Of a stretch of DNA of 19,268 nucleotides, positions 7,171 to 14,691 are shown piece after piece (the first letter of the stretch is position 1; every line of letters begins with the position of its first letter). This DNA is from JBOGJG01 sp050747825. Its GTDB lineage: Bacteria > Acidobacteriota > UBA6911 > RPQK01 > JBOGJG01. The position numbers and the translations under genes were made by a program. The notes under the pieces are model-generated. The model was not told the DNA's origin and did no database searches. It saw only the letters and a program-made list of their open reading frames with translations. The DNA lies in NCBI GenBank assembly GCA_050747825.1, contig JBOGJG010000224.1, positions 1-19,268 of the forward strand, given 5' to 3'.

Positions 7171-8493
7171 ATGGGCAGGAGGTCTCGCCGTGTCCCGCTG
7201 CACACCAGGATCTTACTGGGTCTGGTGGTCGGTGCTCTTGCCGGGGGTGTTCTCAGGGGCTTTTTGGGTGAAGATTCTCCGGGCCTGGTCTGGTTCGTGG
7301 ACAACGTCACCGATCCGGTCGGCCAGTTGTTTCTGCGGCTGCTTTTAATGATCGTAGTTCCGCTGGTGTTCTCGGCGCTCGTCATCGGCGTGGCCGGAAT
7401 AGGGGATATTCGAAAGCTGGGCCGTGTGGGGCTCAAGTCTTTCGTTTATACCCTCGTGCTTTCCGCTATTTCGGTCTTTATTGGACTGACATTGGCTAAT
7501 ACGATTCTTCCCGGAACGCGCGTCGATGCGGATACACGCGCAGAGTTGATGGCCCGCTACGGGACCAGGGCGGAAGCAACGGCGACCCAAGCCATCCAGA
7601 CGGCCTCGGATACTCCCCTGATGGCGGTGGTCAAGACTATCGTACCCATCAATCCACTCGAGTCCGCTGCGCGGCCCACTCCCGACATGCTCGGCCTGAT
7701 GTTTTTCGCTCTCATGTTTGGAGTCGCGCTGACCCTCATCACACCTGAGAGCGCAGCCTCTGTCGTGACCTTCTTCACTGGCATCTATGAGGCGGTTGCA
7801 AAGCTGATCGGCCTCATTATGAGAATCGCCCCGGTCGCAGTGGCTGCTCTGCTGTTTACGATGACGGCCCGGTTCGGATTTTCTTTCCTGATCAGTTTGG
7901 GCTGGTTTGTGGCCACCGTGCTGCTGGGTCTGGGCCTGCACATGTTCGTGGTCTATTCGATCTCGGTAAAGTTCCTGTCGGGGATTCCGCCGATGGAGTT
8001 TTTTCGTCGCGTAAAAACGGTGATGATTACGGCCTTTTCGACGAGTTCCTCGAACGCCACTCTGCCGACCGCCCTGCGTGTTTCTGAAGAGAACCTGGGC
8101 GTGCCCCGGGCCATCAACTCATTCGTCTTAACTGTTGGGGCGACCGCCAATCAAAACGGGACCGCTCTGTATGAAGGCGTAACCGTGCTCTTCCTGGCGC
8201 AGCTCGCAGGCGTTGAATTGACTCTGGCGCAGCAGTTAGTGGTCGTCTACATGGCGATTCTGGGTGGCATCGGTACGGCCGGCGTTCCCTCGGGATCGAT
8301 TCCCTTTATCGTGGTTGTCCTGGCCATGGTGGGCGTAAACCCTGCGCTGATCGCCGTCATCATCGGCATCGACCGCATCCTCGACATGTGCCGCACCACA
8401 TTGAACGTGGTGGGCGACATTACCGCCGCCACCTACGTAGCCAAATCGGAAGGCTCGCAGCTCCTCCCGCCTATCGCCGAAGAAGCCGCCTGA
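7171..8493 (+). CDS. Dicarboxylate/amino acid:cation symporter, DAACS (GltP/DctA) family (440 aa)
   Basis: The family topology and motifs are present: LLMIVVPLVFSALVIGVAG in TM2 (58-76), a serine-rich hairpin 1 TSSSNATLPT (291-300), TM7 NQNGTALYE (327-335), hairpin 2 GIGTAGVPSGSIPF (366-379) and TM8 DRILDMCRTTLNVVGD (401-416). The Asp and Arg equivalent to GltPh D394 and R397 are D405 and R408, which fits an acidic amino acid or C4-dicarboxylate substrate. The usual NMDGT of TM7 is NQNGT, so the residue matching GltPh D312, a sodium-site acid, is Asn. Ion coupling may therefore differ from classical members. It is in an operon with the CstA-family gene 2 bp upstream. Confidence 0.92.
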   Translation: MGRRSRRVPLHTRILLGLVVGALAGGVLRGFLGEDSPGLVWFVDNVTDPVGQLFLRLLLMIVVPLVFSALVIGVAGIGDIRKLGRVGLKSFVYTLVLSAISVFIGLTLANTILPGTRVDADTRAELMARYGTRAEATATQAIQTASDTPLMAVVKTIVPINPLESAARPTPDMLGLMFFALMFGVALTLITPESAASVVTFFTGIYEAVAKLIGLIMRIAPVAVAALLFTMTARFGFSFLISLGWFVATVLLGLGLHMFVVYSISVKFLSGIPPMEFFRRVKTVMITAFSTSSSNATLPTALRVSEENLGVPRAINSFVLTVGATANQNGTALYEGVTVLFLAQLAGVELTLAQQLVVVYMAILGGIGTAGVPSGSIPFIVVVLAMVGVNPALIAVIIGIDRILDMCRTTLNVVGDITAATYVAKSEGSQLLPPIAEEAA

Positions 8494-8552
8494 TGACCCG
8501 ACTGCCTGATTTTCCCGCAAACCCAGCTTGAGGGGATTGTTGCCGCAGGCCG

Positions 8553-9071
8553 TCAAGACAGGACGTCTTGGAGCGCCTTTCGAAACGAAGGGGGATCAAT
8601 GGCAGGATAGCGGTAGAGCTGGGGCTGGATGGACTCAAAATACTCTCTTAACTGCCACGGGTCGATCAGCCCTCTGCCAATCATCTGATCAACGTCATCG
8701 AGATCTTGAGAGTGGCTTCTTTCGACCTTGGCTAAAGCCTGCGCGTATAGATCATAATGATAAAACGAAATTTTACTCTCCCGTTCGATGAAGAGGCTTC
8801 GGTTTTCCCAGCCCGGCAGTTCCGGAATGAAATCGGCAGGCGAGGCGAGTTCCACATTGATTTGCAGCGACTCTTTCAGGCGAGGAAGGGCTCGGAAGAG
8901 CGGATCGCTGTCGGGGACGAAGTAAATGTCAACATCAATGGTAGTCGAGCGCCAGCCCATCAAAACGGCCGTGGCGCCGCCGGTGAAATACAGCCGGGTC
9001 TCCTGTGGCGCTTCCCTGCCCAGGAGCCGCATGAAGCGGCGGATTCTATCGGCACCGGCTAGCTGGCGCAT
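8553..9071 (-). CDS. DUF6036-type nucleotidyltransferase-fold protein (172 aa)
   Basis: The sequence has the minimal nucleotidyltransferase signature: GGATAVLMGWRSTTIDVDIYF (residues 31-51), with the GG and the D-x-D pair at D46 and D48. It continues through ELASPADFIPELPGWENRS and FYHYDLYAQALAKVERSH, then a helical tail. This is the DUF6036/AbiEii-like group often found as one half of a two-gene, toxin-antitoxin-like cassette. Its ATG overlaps the last 13 bases of the 91-residue gene upstream, indicating coupled translation. Whether it transfers nucleotides, and to what target, is not known. The frame is intact and nothing suggests decay. Confidence 0.85.
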   Translation of the reverse strand: MRQLAGADRIRRFMRLLGREAPQETRLYFTGGATAVLMGWRSTTIDVDIYFVPDSDPLFRALPRLKESLQINVELASPADFIPELPGWENRSLFIERESKISFYHYDLYAQALAKVERSHSQDLDDVDQMIGRGLIDPWQLREYFESIQPQLYRYPAIDPPSFRKALQDVLS

Positions 9072-9334
9072 TCCAGGGCACGCTCGAAACTGACCAGCCG
9101 TCGCAGGAGGGCGTTATATCTGGAGTGAGCTCCGTCCGAATCGGATTGGGAAAGCTTTTCATAGAGGCGCAACTCCGGCGAGGGGATTGCGTTTTCCGGA
9201 ACCGGAAGTCCGGAACGGCGCAGGCGCCGAGCCCCGATGGAAACCAGAAGAGCCGGAATCGACTCCACACCTTTTGCCAGGTCGCCAATCCCAGCCTCAA
9301 TGAAGTCGCTGCCTGGTAAAGACTTCGTACGCAT
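9059..9334 (-). CDS. Small conserved partner of the DUF6036 nucleotidyltransferase (91 aa)
   Basis: This 91-residue soluble protein has a C-terminal half ENAIPSPELRLYEKLSQSD...SRYNALLRRLVSFERALECAS, a pattern I recognise as the conserved companion encoded just before DUF6036 nucleotidyltransferases. It has no membrane segment or clear DNA-binding motif. The start is the ATG at 9334; another ATG at 9342 opens a different frame. It overlaps the nucleotidyltransferase start by 13 bp, so the two are translated as a unit. It could be the antitoxin or partner half of the pair, but no domain proves that. It lies 48 bp downstream of the halogenase-like gene on the same strand and might be read from the same transcript. 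Confidence 0.7.
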   Translation of the reverse strand: MRTKSLPGSDFIEAGIGDLAKGVESIPALLVSIGARRLRRSGLPVPENAIPSPELRLYEKLSQSDSDGAHSRYNALLRRLVSFERALECAS

Positions 9335-9382
9335 ATGCTCATGTTAGCACGGCATTAGAAATGCGCTAGAACCGCTTGGAAG

Positions 9383-10708
9383 TCACGGCCGGTATCCTTG
9401 CGGGAGAACGAGCTGGTTGGCCTTTTCTCCGTCCTTTTGTGGTGAGATTTCAGAATCCCAGGCAGGCGGCGGCAGCTTGCCCTCCGTGTACAGGGATTCA
9501 ATCGGTTGCCATACGCAATCGACTCGACTGTTGAAGAGGTCGCCGATCAGCAGGTCGGTGACTGTTCCTCTCAAGTGAGGGTAGGAGCGGACGAAGCGAC
9601 CGAAACTGAACCCATCGTAGTACTCGCAAACCAGCCGGCGCATTCGGTCCACACCTTCGTTAAAGGCCGGGCCCCACTTTCCAAGCTGAGCGGCCGAAAG
9701 GTCCCCCTGGCGCAGGCCCTGGACGATCGTGTCGGCTGCCATTTCCCCGGAACGCAGGGCCAGCAGCACTCCCGAGGAGTACAACGGGTCCAGGAACCCA
9801 AAGGCGTCGCCGACCAGCACCCACCCCTCGCCCGCCACCTGCTTCGCCCGGTAGGAATAGTCCTTGGTGGCAAAGTATCCGGTGACGGGCCGACCGGCAG
9901 AAACACGCTGCTTCAGGACGGGGCAGCGCTCCACTTCCTCGAGGTAGGTCTGCTCGTGACTATTTCCATTTTTGAAGAGATAGTTGAAGGGTGCCACCAC
10001 GCCCACGCTGACACGGTTGCCGTGCAGTGGAATGTACCAGAACCAGCCCTGGCGGTTGCCGTTCTGCAGGACGAGCGTAGCGCCTTCGTCCCGGCCCGTC
10101 TCGCGAGAGGCCCCTTCCCAGTAAGTCCAGATGGCTCCCTTGTTCAGCATCGGGTCCCAAATGCGCAGTCTGAACTTGTTCATCAGCAGACTGGACTGGC
10201 CGCTGGCGTCCACGACCACCTGGGCCCTGACTTCCTGCTGCCAGCCATCCGCAAGTTGAATCCGCACCCCCACCGCCCGGTCGTCTTCGAACAGAACATC
10301 TCGCACACGCACCCCTTCATGGGCCTCTACGCCGCGCTCCCGGGCATTTTCCAGCATCATCGTATCGAACTCGCTGCGCACCACCTGCCAGGTCTGCGAG
10401 CTTTCATGGGGTTTGTTGTCCCAGAAGTAGAAGGGTGCGGACTCTTTGCCGCTGGAAGTGACGAACTGCACGCTGTATTTCTTGACGAAGTGGCTCTTCC
10501 TGAGCTTCTCGATCATTCCCAGGCGCTTGAGCACCCAGTAGGTCTCAGGGATGAGCGACTCGCCGATGTGAAAGCGCGGAAAGAGCTCGCGTTCGTAGAG
10601 CTGCACGCGATAGCCCTGTTCTGCAATGAGGGTGGAAACAGTGGAACCTGCCGGCCCGCCGCCGATCACGATAACGTCTGTGTCGATCGAGGAATTGGAT
10701 TTCAGCAT
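9383..10708 (-). CDS. Flavin-dependent halogenase-like oxidoreductase (441 aa)
   Basis: An FAD-binding GGGPAGS motif (residues 16-22) opens the protein, followed by FPRFHIGESLIP (43-54), a KK pair at 76-77 where halogenases carry the catalytic lysine, VRSEFD (110-115) and VVVDASG (164-170). The WxWxIP motif of flavin-dependent halogenases is present as GWFWYIP (221-227), and GDAFGFLDPLYSSGV (300-314) is the FAD/substrate segment. This fits the CmlS/PltA-type halogenase branch, which uses reduced FAD, chloride or bromide and oxygen. The same fold includes monooxygenases and geranylgeranyl-reductase-like enzymes, so halogenation is a prediction. It is the last gene of the chorismate-lyase/ligase block, 105 bp after the ligase. 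No flavin reductase is adjacent. Confidence 0.82.
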   Translation of the reverse strand: MLKSNSSIDTDVIVIGGGPAGSTVSTLIAEQGYRVQLYERELFPRFHIGESLIPETYWVLKRLGMIEKLRKSHFVKKYSVQFVTSSGKESAPFYFWDNKPHESSQTWQVVRSEFDTMMLENARERGVEAHEGVRVRDVLFEDDRAVGVRIQLADGWQQEVRAQVVVDASGQSSLLMNKFRLRIWDPMLNKGAIWTYWEGASRETGRDEGATLVLQNGNRQGWFWYIPLHGNRVSVGVVAPFNYLFKNGNSHEQTYLEEVERCPVLKQRVSAGRPVTGYFATKDYSYRAKQVAGEGWVLVGDAFGFLDPLYSSGVLLALRSGEMAADTIVQGLRQGDLSAAQLGKWGPAFNEGVDRMRRLVCEYYDGFSFGRFVRSYPHLRGTVTDLLIGDLFNSRVDCVWQPIESLYTEGKLPPPAWDSEISPQKDGEKANQLVLPQGYRP

Positions 10709-10813
10709 AACCGTCTTGTCGGGTGGATATTATACAGGACCGTCCAGACTTCATTGATTACACCATTGTTGACTCCCTTCTGGGCAGGGGCTTCCGCAGG
10801 GGCTTCCATGGAG

Positions 10814-12103
10814 TCAAAGCCGGACCCAGCGCCGCGCTTTCATTTCGAAGCGGGGCAGGCTGCCCGGCGGGACGATCGAGACCGGAATGCGCAGAGCCAG
10901 GGCCGTGTTCAGGGCCTTTTGCAGCCTTTCGGACAGCGACTCCGAGTCATTCAGGTCCGACCGGGGTTCGACCTGAATGTGCAATTCCGGAAGGGAGCGT
11001 CGCGTATCAATTTCGACGCGATATTCTCCCGCTCCCTCACAGGCCCGCACGATTTCGTCTACGGCGCTCGGATAAAGATTCACGCCTCGCACGATGACCA
11101 TCTCGTCCGTCCGTGCCAGTATTCCGCCCTGCAGCGCCAGTTCCCGGCTCCCGCATTCGCAAGCCTGGCGCGGCCCCGGACTCACCAAGTCGCCGGTCCG
11201 GTAGCGCAGGAGCGGAGACCCGGTGCGGCCAAGGTTCGATAGCACGAGCTCTCCCGTCTGCCCCGGAGCGACAGGCCGTCCGTCCTGGGGATCGACTACC
11301 TCGGGAATGTAATCGGACTCCAGGATATGAAGCCGGTCTCGGATCTTTGAGCATTGGTAGCTGACCGGACCGATTTCCGTCATCCCGTGGTGGTCGATGA
11401 CGCGAGCCCCGGTCCAGAGCGTCTCGATACGCGCCCGAACACCCGGGAGACTGCCGCCGGGTTCGCCCGCCACAAAGATCATCCTGACGCTGGTTTCCGC
11501 CAGGTCCACTTGTTCTTCACTTGCCACTTCCGCCAGCCGCAGCGCGTAAGTGGGAGTGCAGAAGAGCAGGGTCACGCCGTTGTCTCTGATCATGCCCAGG
11601 CGCGCGGCGCTGCTCAGCCCGCCGCCTGGAATGCACAGGCAGCCCAGCCTGATCGCCGATTCAAAAGCAGTCCAGAATCCCAGAAAAGGAGCGAAGGAAA
11701 AAGCAAAGAAGAGGCGATCCTCGGGCCTGACGCTTCCAGCTTCAAGGACCTGGCGCCAGCAATCCAGCATCCAGTCCCAGCTTTGCTGCGTATCCAGCCA
11801 GCGCAGCGGCAAGCCGCTGGTGGCGCTGGTCTGGCTCAGCCGCTTATACTGCTCCAAAGGATACGTGAGATTTGACCCATAAGGGGGATGGAGGCGCTGG
11901 TCCTCGACCAGTTCCTGCTTCGAGGTAAAAGGCATTGCCAATTGAAAGGATTGCAGGGACGAGATGTGCGGTCGAATCCGGGCGGACCGAAATCGGCCGG
12001 AGTAAAAGCGGTTTTCCGGAATGAGTGCCGCCAGGAGGGCACGGAGCTTTTCAAGTTGGTTTCGTTCGATTTCTTGGCGAGTGTTGAAGCGGGGGTTACT
12101 CAT
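10814..12103 (-). CDS. PaaK-like acyl-adenylate/CoA ligase (429 aa)
   Basis: A member of the ANL superfamily, phenylacetate-CoA ligase type. Visible core motifs are SQTSATSGLP (90-99, phosphate loop), DHHGMTEIGP (237-246, A5), YRTGDL (301-306, A7), RTDEMVIVRGVNLYPSAVDE (331-350, A8) and a C-terminal FEMKARRW that supplies the likely catalytic lysine. The length matches PaaK-type ligases. It would activate an aryl acid as an acyl-AMP and pass it to CoA, or to a carrier protein encoded elsewhere. The chorismate-lyase-like and thioesterase genes just upstream make a hydroxybenzoate the obvious candidate substrate, but that is inference. It starts 20 bp after the thioesterase stop. Confidence 0.85.
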   Translation of the reverse strand: MSNPRFNTRQEIERNQLEKLRALLAALIPENRFYSGRFRSARIRPHISSLQSFQLAMPFTSKQELVEDQRLHPPYGSNLTYPLEQYKRLSQTSATSGLPLRWLDTQQSWDWMLDCWRQVLEAGSVRPEDRLFFAFSFAPFLGFWTAFESAIRLGCLCIPGGGLSSAARLGMIRDNGVTLLFCTPTYALRLAEVASEEQVDLAETSVRMIFVAGEPGGSLPGVRARIETLWTGARVIDHHGMTEIGPVSYQCSKIRDRLHILESDYIPEVVDPQDGRPVAPGQTGELVLSNLGRTGSPLLRYRTGDLVSPGPRQACECGSRELALQGGILARTDEMVIVRGVNLYPSAVDEIVRACEGAGEYRVEIDTRRSLPELHIQVEPRSDLNDSESLSERLQKALNTALALRIPVSIVPPGSLPRFEMKARRWVRL

Positions 12104-12123
12104 CAGAAATTCAATCCGGGAGG

Positions 12124-12615
12124 TCAGCTCGCAGGGATCGAACGCGTTCCGCGGCGGACGCCCCAGCTGGGCAGGGCCCGATCCAACACTTCCCGCGGAG
12201 CCGCTTCGATGCCAGCCGCAATCTTCTTTGGAATGGGAACCGGTTTCATTTGGCCGCTGGTCTTATCGCGAGTCACGCAGACTGCTACGAGCGCGCCGCA
12301 GGCCACCTCCCGGGCGGGCGTTTCGTTGAGCTTGCGGAAAATGAAGGTGAAGGTAATGGACTTCTGCCCTTTTTCGCGCACCAGAAGGTGAATCTCGACT
12401 TCATCTTCAAACTGCAATGGGTACTTGTAGTCGCATTCCGCGTGGACTCGGGGCCAGCCAATCGACTTATGCGAGCTTCTCGGGTGTTTCAGTTCTCGGA
12501 AAAATGCAGATTCGGCGGACTCCATCAGGCGGAAGAAATTGGAAAAGTGCATGATCCCGCCCATGTCGGTTTCGAAGAACTCCACGCGGTGAGTCAGCTT
12601 GAATTCATAGGGCAT
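12124..12615 (-). CDS. Hotdog-fold acyl-CoA thioesterase, 4HBT type (163 aa)
   Basis: Residues 11-34 (VEFFETDMGGIMHFSNFFRLMESAE) carry the 4-hydroxybenzoyl-CoA thioesterase signature, with D17 in the position of the catalytic acid. The remaining strands (YKYPLQFEDEVEIHLLV, SITFTFIFRK) complete the hotdog fold. The start is decided by the ribosome site: AGGAG at 12624-12628 is 8 nt before the ATG at 12615. A GTG at 12624, overlapping the upstream stop, would add three residues but has no spaced Shine-Dalgarno. The upstream lyase stop lies between the ribosome site and this ATG, which implies coupled translation. The likely role is release of an aryl thioester; substrate inferred from context. 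Confidence 0.87.
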   Translation of the reverse strand: MPYEFKLTHRVEFFETDMGGIMHFSNFFRLMESAESAFFRELKHPRSSHKSIGWPRVHAECDYKYPLQFEDEVEIHLLVREKGQKSITFTFIFRKLNETPAREVACGALVAVCVTRDKTSGQMKPVPIPKKIAAGIEAAPREVLDRALPSWGVRRGTRSIPAS

Positions 12616-12620
12616 GGTGG

Positions 12621-13223
12621 TCACTCCTCACTGGGCATCCGTCTCTCGTGATTCTTTGGCGGCAGGATTTCGACAACTTCCGCCAGGGTCTTATCAGATG
12701 GAGTCAGCAGCCTGTTGCGGCGTCCGTAAAGGAGCTGTGAACCGCTCAGTTCGAGCGCTTCGCCAAGCAGCGCGTCCGACAGGAGCTGAAAATATGCCAT
12801 CGGCCGGCTCAAGTACTGGATGCCGAGGTCGCGAAGCACTCTTCCCAAGGGAATCTTTTCTCCTCCAATCAGCTTCCGAGCCTCAGCCGAGAGATGTTCC
12901 AGGTGAATCCGGATGGCGCCGAACTCCACAGGTGACTGGGCGCCATTAGGGATCAGAACGACCTGACGCAAAACTACCCCATCCGAAATCTTGCGGTTCA
13001 AGACTTTAATACGAACTTCCTCCCCGTAAGCCGCTTCCAGTCTTGAAGTCATGCTCTGCCGGTGAACCAGCAGGCTGCGCTGGGGTTCGGGAATGCTGCT
13101 GTCCGTGACCGGGACGACTGGCGGAAGAGGCAAACCCGACTCGAGATAGAACTGATCCAGAGGGTCCAGTACAGTCGAATGTTCATTCATCGGGATCTGT
13201 AAACCGTTAGGACCTCGTTTCAT
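12621..13223 (-). CDS. Chorismate lyase-like protein, PF01947/UbiC-related (200 aa)
   Basis: The sequence shows LLVHRQSMTSRLEAAYG (51-67), VVLRQVVLIP (83-92), VEFGAIRIHLEHL (99-111), IPLGRVLRDLGI (124-135), LLYGRRNRL (164-172) and LAEVVEILPP (180-189). This order of motifs is the chorismate pyruvate-lyase-like family (PF01947), whose UbiC relatives convert chorismate into 4-hydroxybenzoate and pyruvate. The first 11 residues may be optional: an in-frame ATG exists at residue 12, and neither start has a strong Shine-Dalgarno. It lies 30 bp downstream of the radical SAM gene and is coupled to the thioesterase. It is not beside ubiquinone genes, so a role in secondary aryl metabolism is more likely than quinone synthesis. 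Confidence 0.8.
   Translation of the reverse strand: MKRGPNGLQIPMNEHSTVLDPLDQFYLESGLPLPPVVPVTDSSIPEPQRSLLVHRQSMTSRLEAAYGEEVRIKVLNRKISDGVVLRQVVLIPNGAQSPVEFGAIRIHLEHLSAEARKLIGGEKIPLGRVLRDLGIQYLSRPMAYFQLLSDALLGEALELSGSQLLYGRRNRLLTPSDKTLAEVVEILPPKNHERRMPSEE
12624..12628 (-). promoter_or_regulatory. Ribosome-binding site deciding the thioesterase start
   Basis: The minus strand reads TGAGGAGTGACCACCATG. AGGAG is 8 nt before the ATG at 12615 and directly abuts the alternative GTG, which therefore cannot use it. Confidence 0.6.
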
Positions 13224-13253
13224 ATAAACGTTGGCGTATATAGGAAACGAGGA

Positions 13254-14621
13254 CTAAGTGTAGCGCGCATTGCGATGCTCGGGAAGGAAGAACTCGTGCA
13301 AGAGCCTGTCCACCTGCAGCAGCCCCTCGCGATTGAGTCGCAAGCTGCCGCTGTCGAGCACCAGAAAACCATCCTCCTGCAGCTTACCGATGGGCTGGGG
13401 GAAACGCTGTGTTAGATCGACCCCGAACTTTTCCTGGAAGTAATCGCGGCTGACCCGGCCCAGTTTCATCTGCAGGATCAACTCGCGAATCATACATTCT
13501 TCCCGCGTCGGAGTGAGAGCGCGGTAGATCGGGAGCACCCCTTCCTGAAGCTTGGAAAGATAAGGGTCGAAGTCATGCAGGTTTTGGAAATGCGTGCCGC
13601 CAACGTGGGAAAAAGAAGCCACACCCAACCCGATCAGGTCCGCTCCGGACCACAGCAGGTCGCGGTAGAGAAAGCGCATTCTGGACGGGTCCTTCACGGC
13701 CGTATAGGCGCTGCCGATGGTGTAAGAAGCCTTTTCCAATTCGGCAAACGCGATCTTGACCCATTCACGCTTGGTGTCCCAATCGGCCACGGGCGCGACC
13801 GTCTGTCCGTTGGACGCCATCTCCTGGAAGATGGTCGTGTTGTAGGGGATTTCCATCTGGTAAATCGTCACGCTGTCGGGCTGCAGCTCGATGGTCTTGC
13901 GGACGCAATCGAGCCAGTTCTCTGTGGTCTCTCCCATCATCCCGGCGATCAGGTCGATGTTGATTTGCGGGAATCCCACCGAGCGCGCGAAATGATAAGC
14001 CCGGTCGATTTCCTTTGAACCGTGAGCGCGACCGTTGGCCTTCAGGATGTGATCATCAAAGTTTTCAATACCCAGGCTGAGGCGGCTGACCCCCAGATCC
14101 TTGATCACCCTCAGCTTGCTTTCGGTCAGGGTCCCAGGCTCACATTCAAATGTGATTTCCTCCGCTTCCTCCCAGGGCAGCAGCCTTTTCAGTCTGTCAA
14201 CCAGGCCGGTGAGCTGGCGCGAAGAAATGAAGGAAGGGGTGCCTCCGCCGAAATAGATGAATTGGGGCTTGCGTGCTGCGATGAAAGGTTTGGACGAGTA
14301 GAGCTCGAGCTCACGCACGAGGCCTTCCAGATAGCCTGCGATTTCGTCGGCTTTTTTATCCGTGTAGACCTTGAAATAGCAAAAGCGGCAGCGCTTTCTG
14401 CAAAACGGAATGTGCAGGTAAATCCCCAGGGGAGTCTCAGGGGATGCCGGGCGCTCCAGCGCCTGGTAGGCTTCTTCCACATGGTTGCGAGTCCAGAAAG
14501 AGTAGGGGGGATAGTTTGAGACGAAGTAATTGCCGGCCTGGGTCTTGGTGTCTGAGTTCTGCATGAGGCTGCGACTGCCAATCCTCAGTAGAGGATATCG
14601 TTTGGTTGTCGGTTGAGTCAA
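13254..14621 (-). CDS. HemN-like radical SAM protein (455 aa)
   Basis: The radical SAM cluster motif CxxxCxxC is at C74, C78 and C81 inside YLHIPFCRKRCRFCYF, the coproporphyrinogen-III-oxidase-family form. FGGGTPSF (124-131), FECEPGT and GVSRLSLGIENFD follow, then a C-terminal HemN-type domain with GLGVASFSHVGG. The same fold serves HemN, HemW, heme-degrading ChuW/HutW, and HemN-like methyltransferases and cyclopropanases. The context has no other heme gene. It heads the chorismate-lyase/ligase/halogenase block, so a tailoring role is more likely than heme synthesis. The start is TTG at 14621 with AGGGG 9 nt upstream; the first ATG is residue 20, so the exact start is uncertain. The next gene is 30 bp away. 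Confidence 0.85.
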   Translation of the reverse strand: MTQPTTKRYPLLRIGSRSLMQNSDTKTQAGNYFVSNYPPYSFWTRNHVEEAYQALERPASPETPLGIYLHIPFCRKRCRFCYFKVYTDKKADEIAGYLEGLVRELELYSSKPFIAARKPQFIYFGGGTPSFISSRQLTGLVDRLKRLLPWEEAEEITFECEPGTLTESKLRVIKDLGVSRLSLGIENFDDHILKANGRAHGSKEIDRAYHFARSVGFPQINIDLIAGMMGETTENWLDCVRKTIELQPDSVTIYQMEIPYNTTIFQEMASNGQTVAPVADWDTKREWVKIAFAELEKASYTIGSAYTAVKDPSRMRFLYRDLLWSGADLIGLGVASFSHVGGTHFQNLHDFDPYLSKLQEGVLPIYRALTPTREECMIRELILQMKLGRVSRDYFQEKFGVDLTQRFPQPIGKLQEDGFLVLDSGSLRLNREGLLQVDRLLHEFFLPEHRNARYT

Positions 14622-14681
14622 ACCGAGCGGCCCCTGAGGTAGAATGGACGGCAGGAATCAGTAAATAATAGTGTATTTCGC

Positions 14682-14687
14682 AGGAGG
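14682..14687 (+). promoter_or_regulatory. Shine-Dalgarno of the rhodanese gene
   Basis: AGGAGG sits 4 nt before the ATG at 14692. It selects that ATG over the upstream in-frame GTG at 14671 and places the secretion signal at the true N-terminus. Confidence 0.75.
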
Positions 14688-14691
14688 ACAG

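Noticed and set aside
8548..8575. CAAGAC...GTCTTG inverted repeat between the convergent symporter and nucleotidyltransferase genes as a terminator
   Set aside because: Six-bp arms inside the last codons, no T-run on either strand, and a short weak stem.
9506..11242. A 578-codon open frame on the plus strand across the halogenase-like and ligase genes
   Set aside because: It is antisense to two genes with clear, ordered family motifs. Its translation shows no domain, and long antisense frames are expected in GC-rich DNA.
13254..14621. Naming the radical SAM gene hemN or hemW
   Set aside because: The context is aromatic-acid metabolism and the CxC of canonical HemN is not seen. The family has many functions, so no symbol is given.
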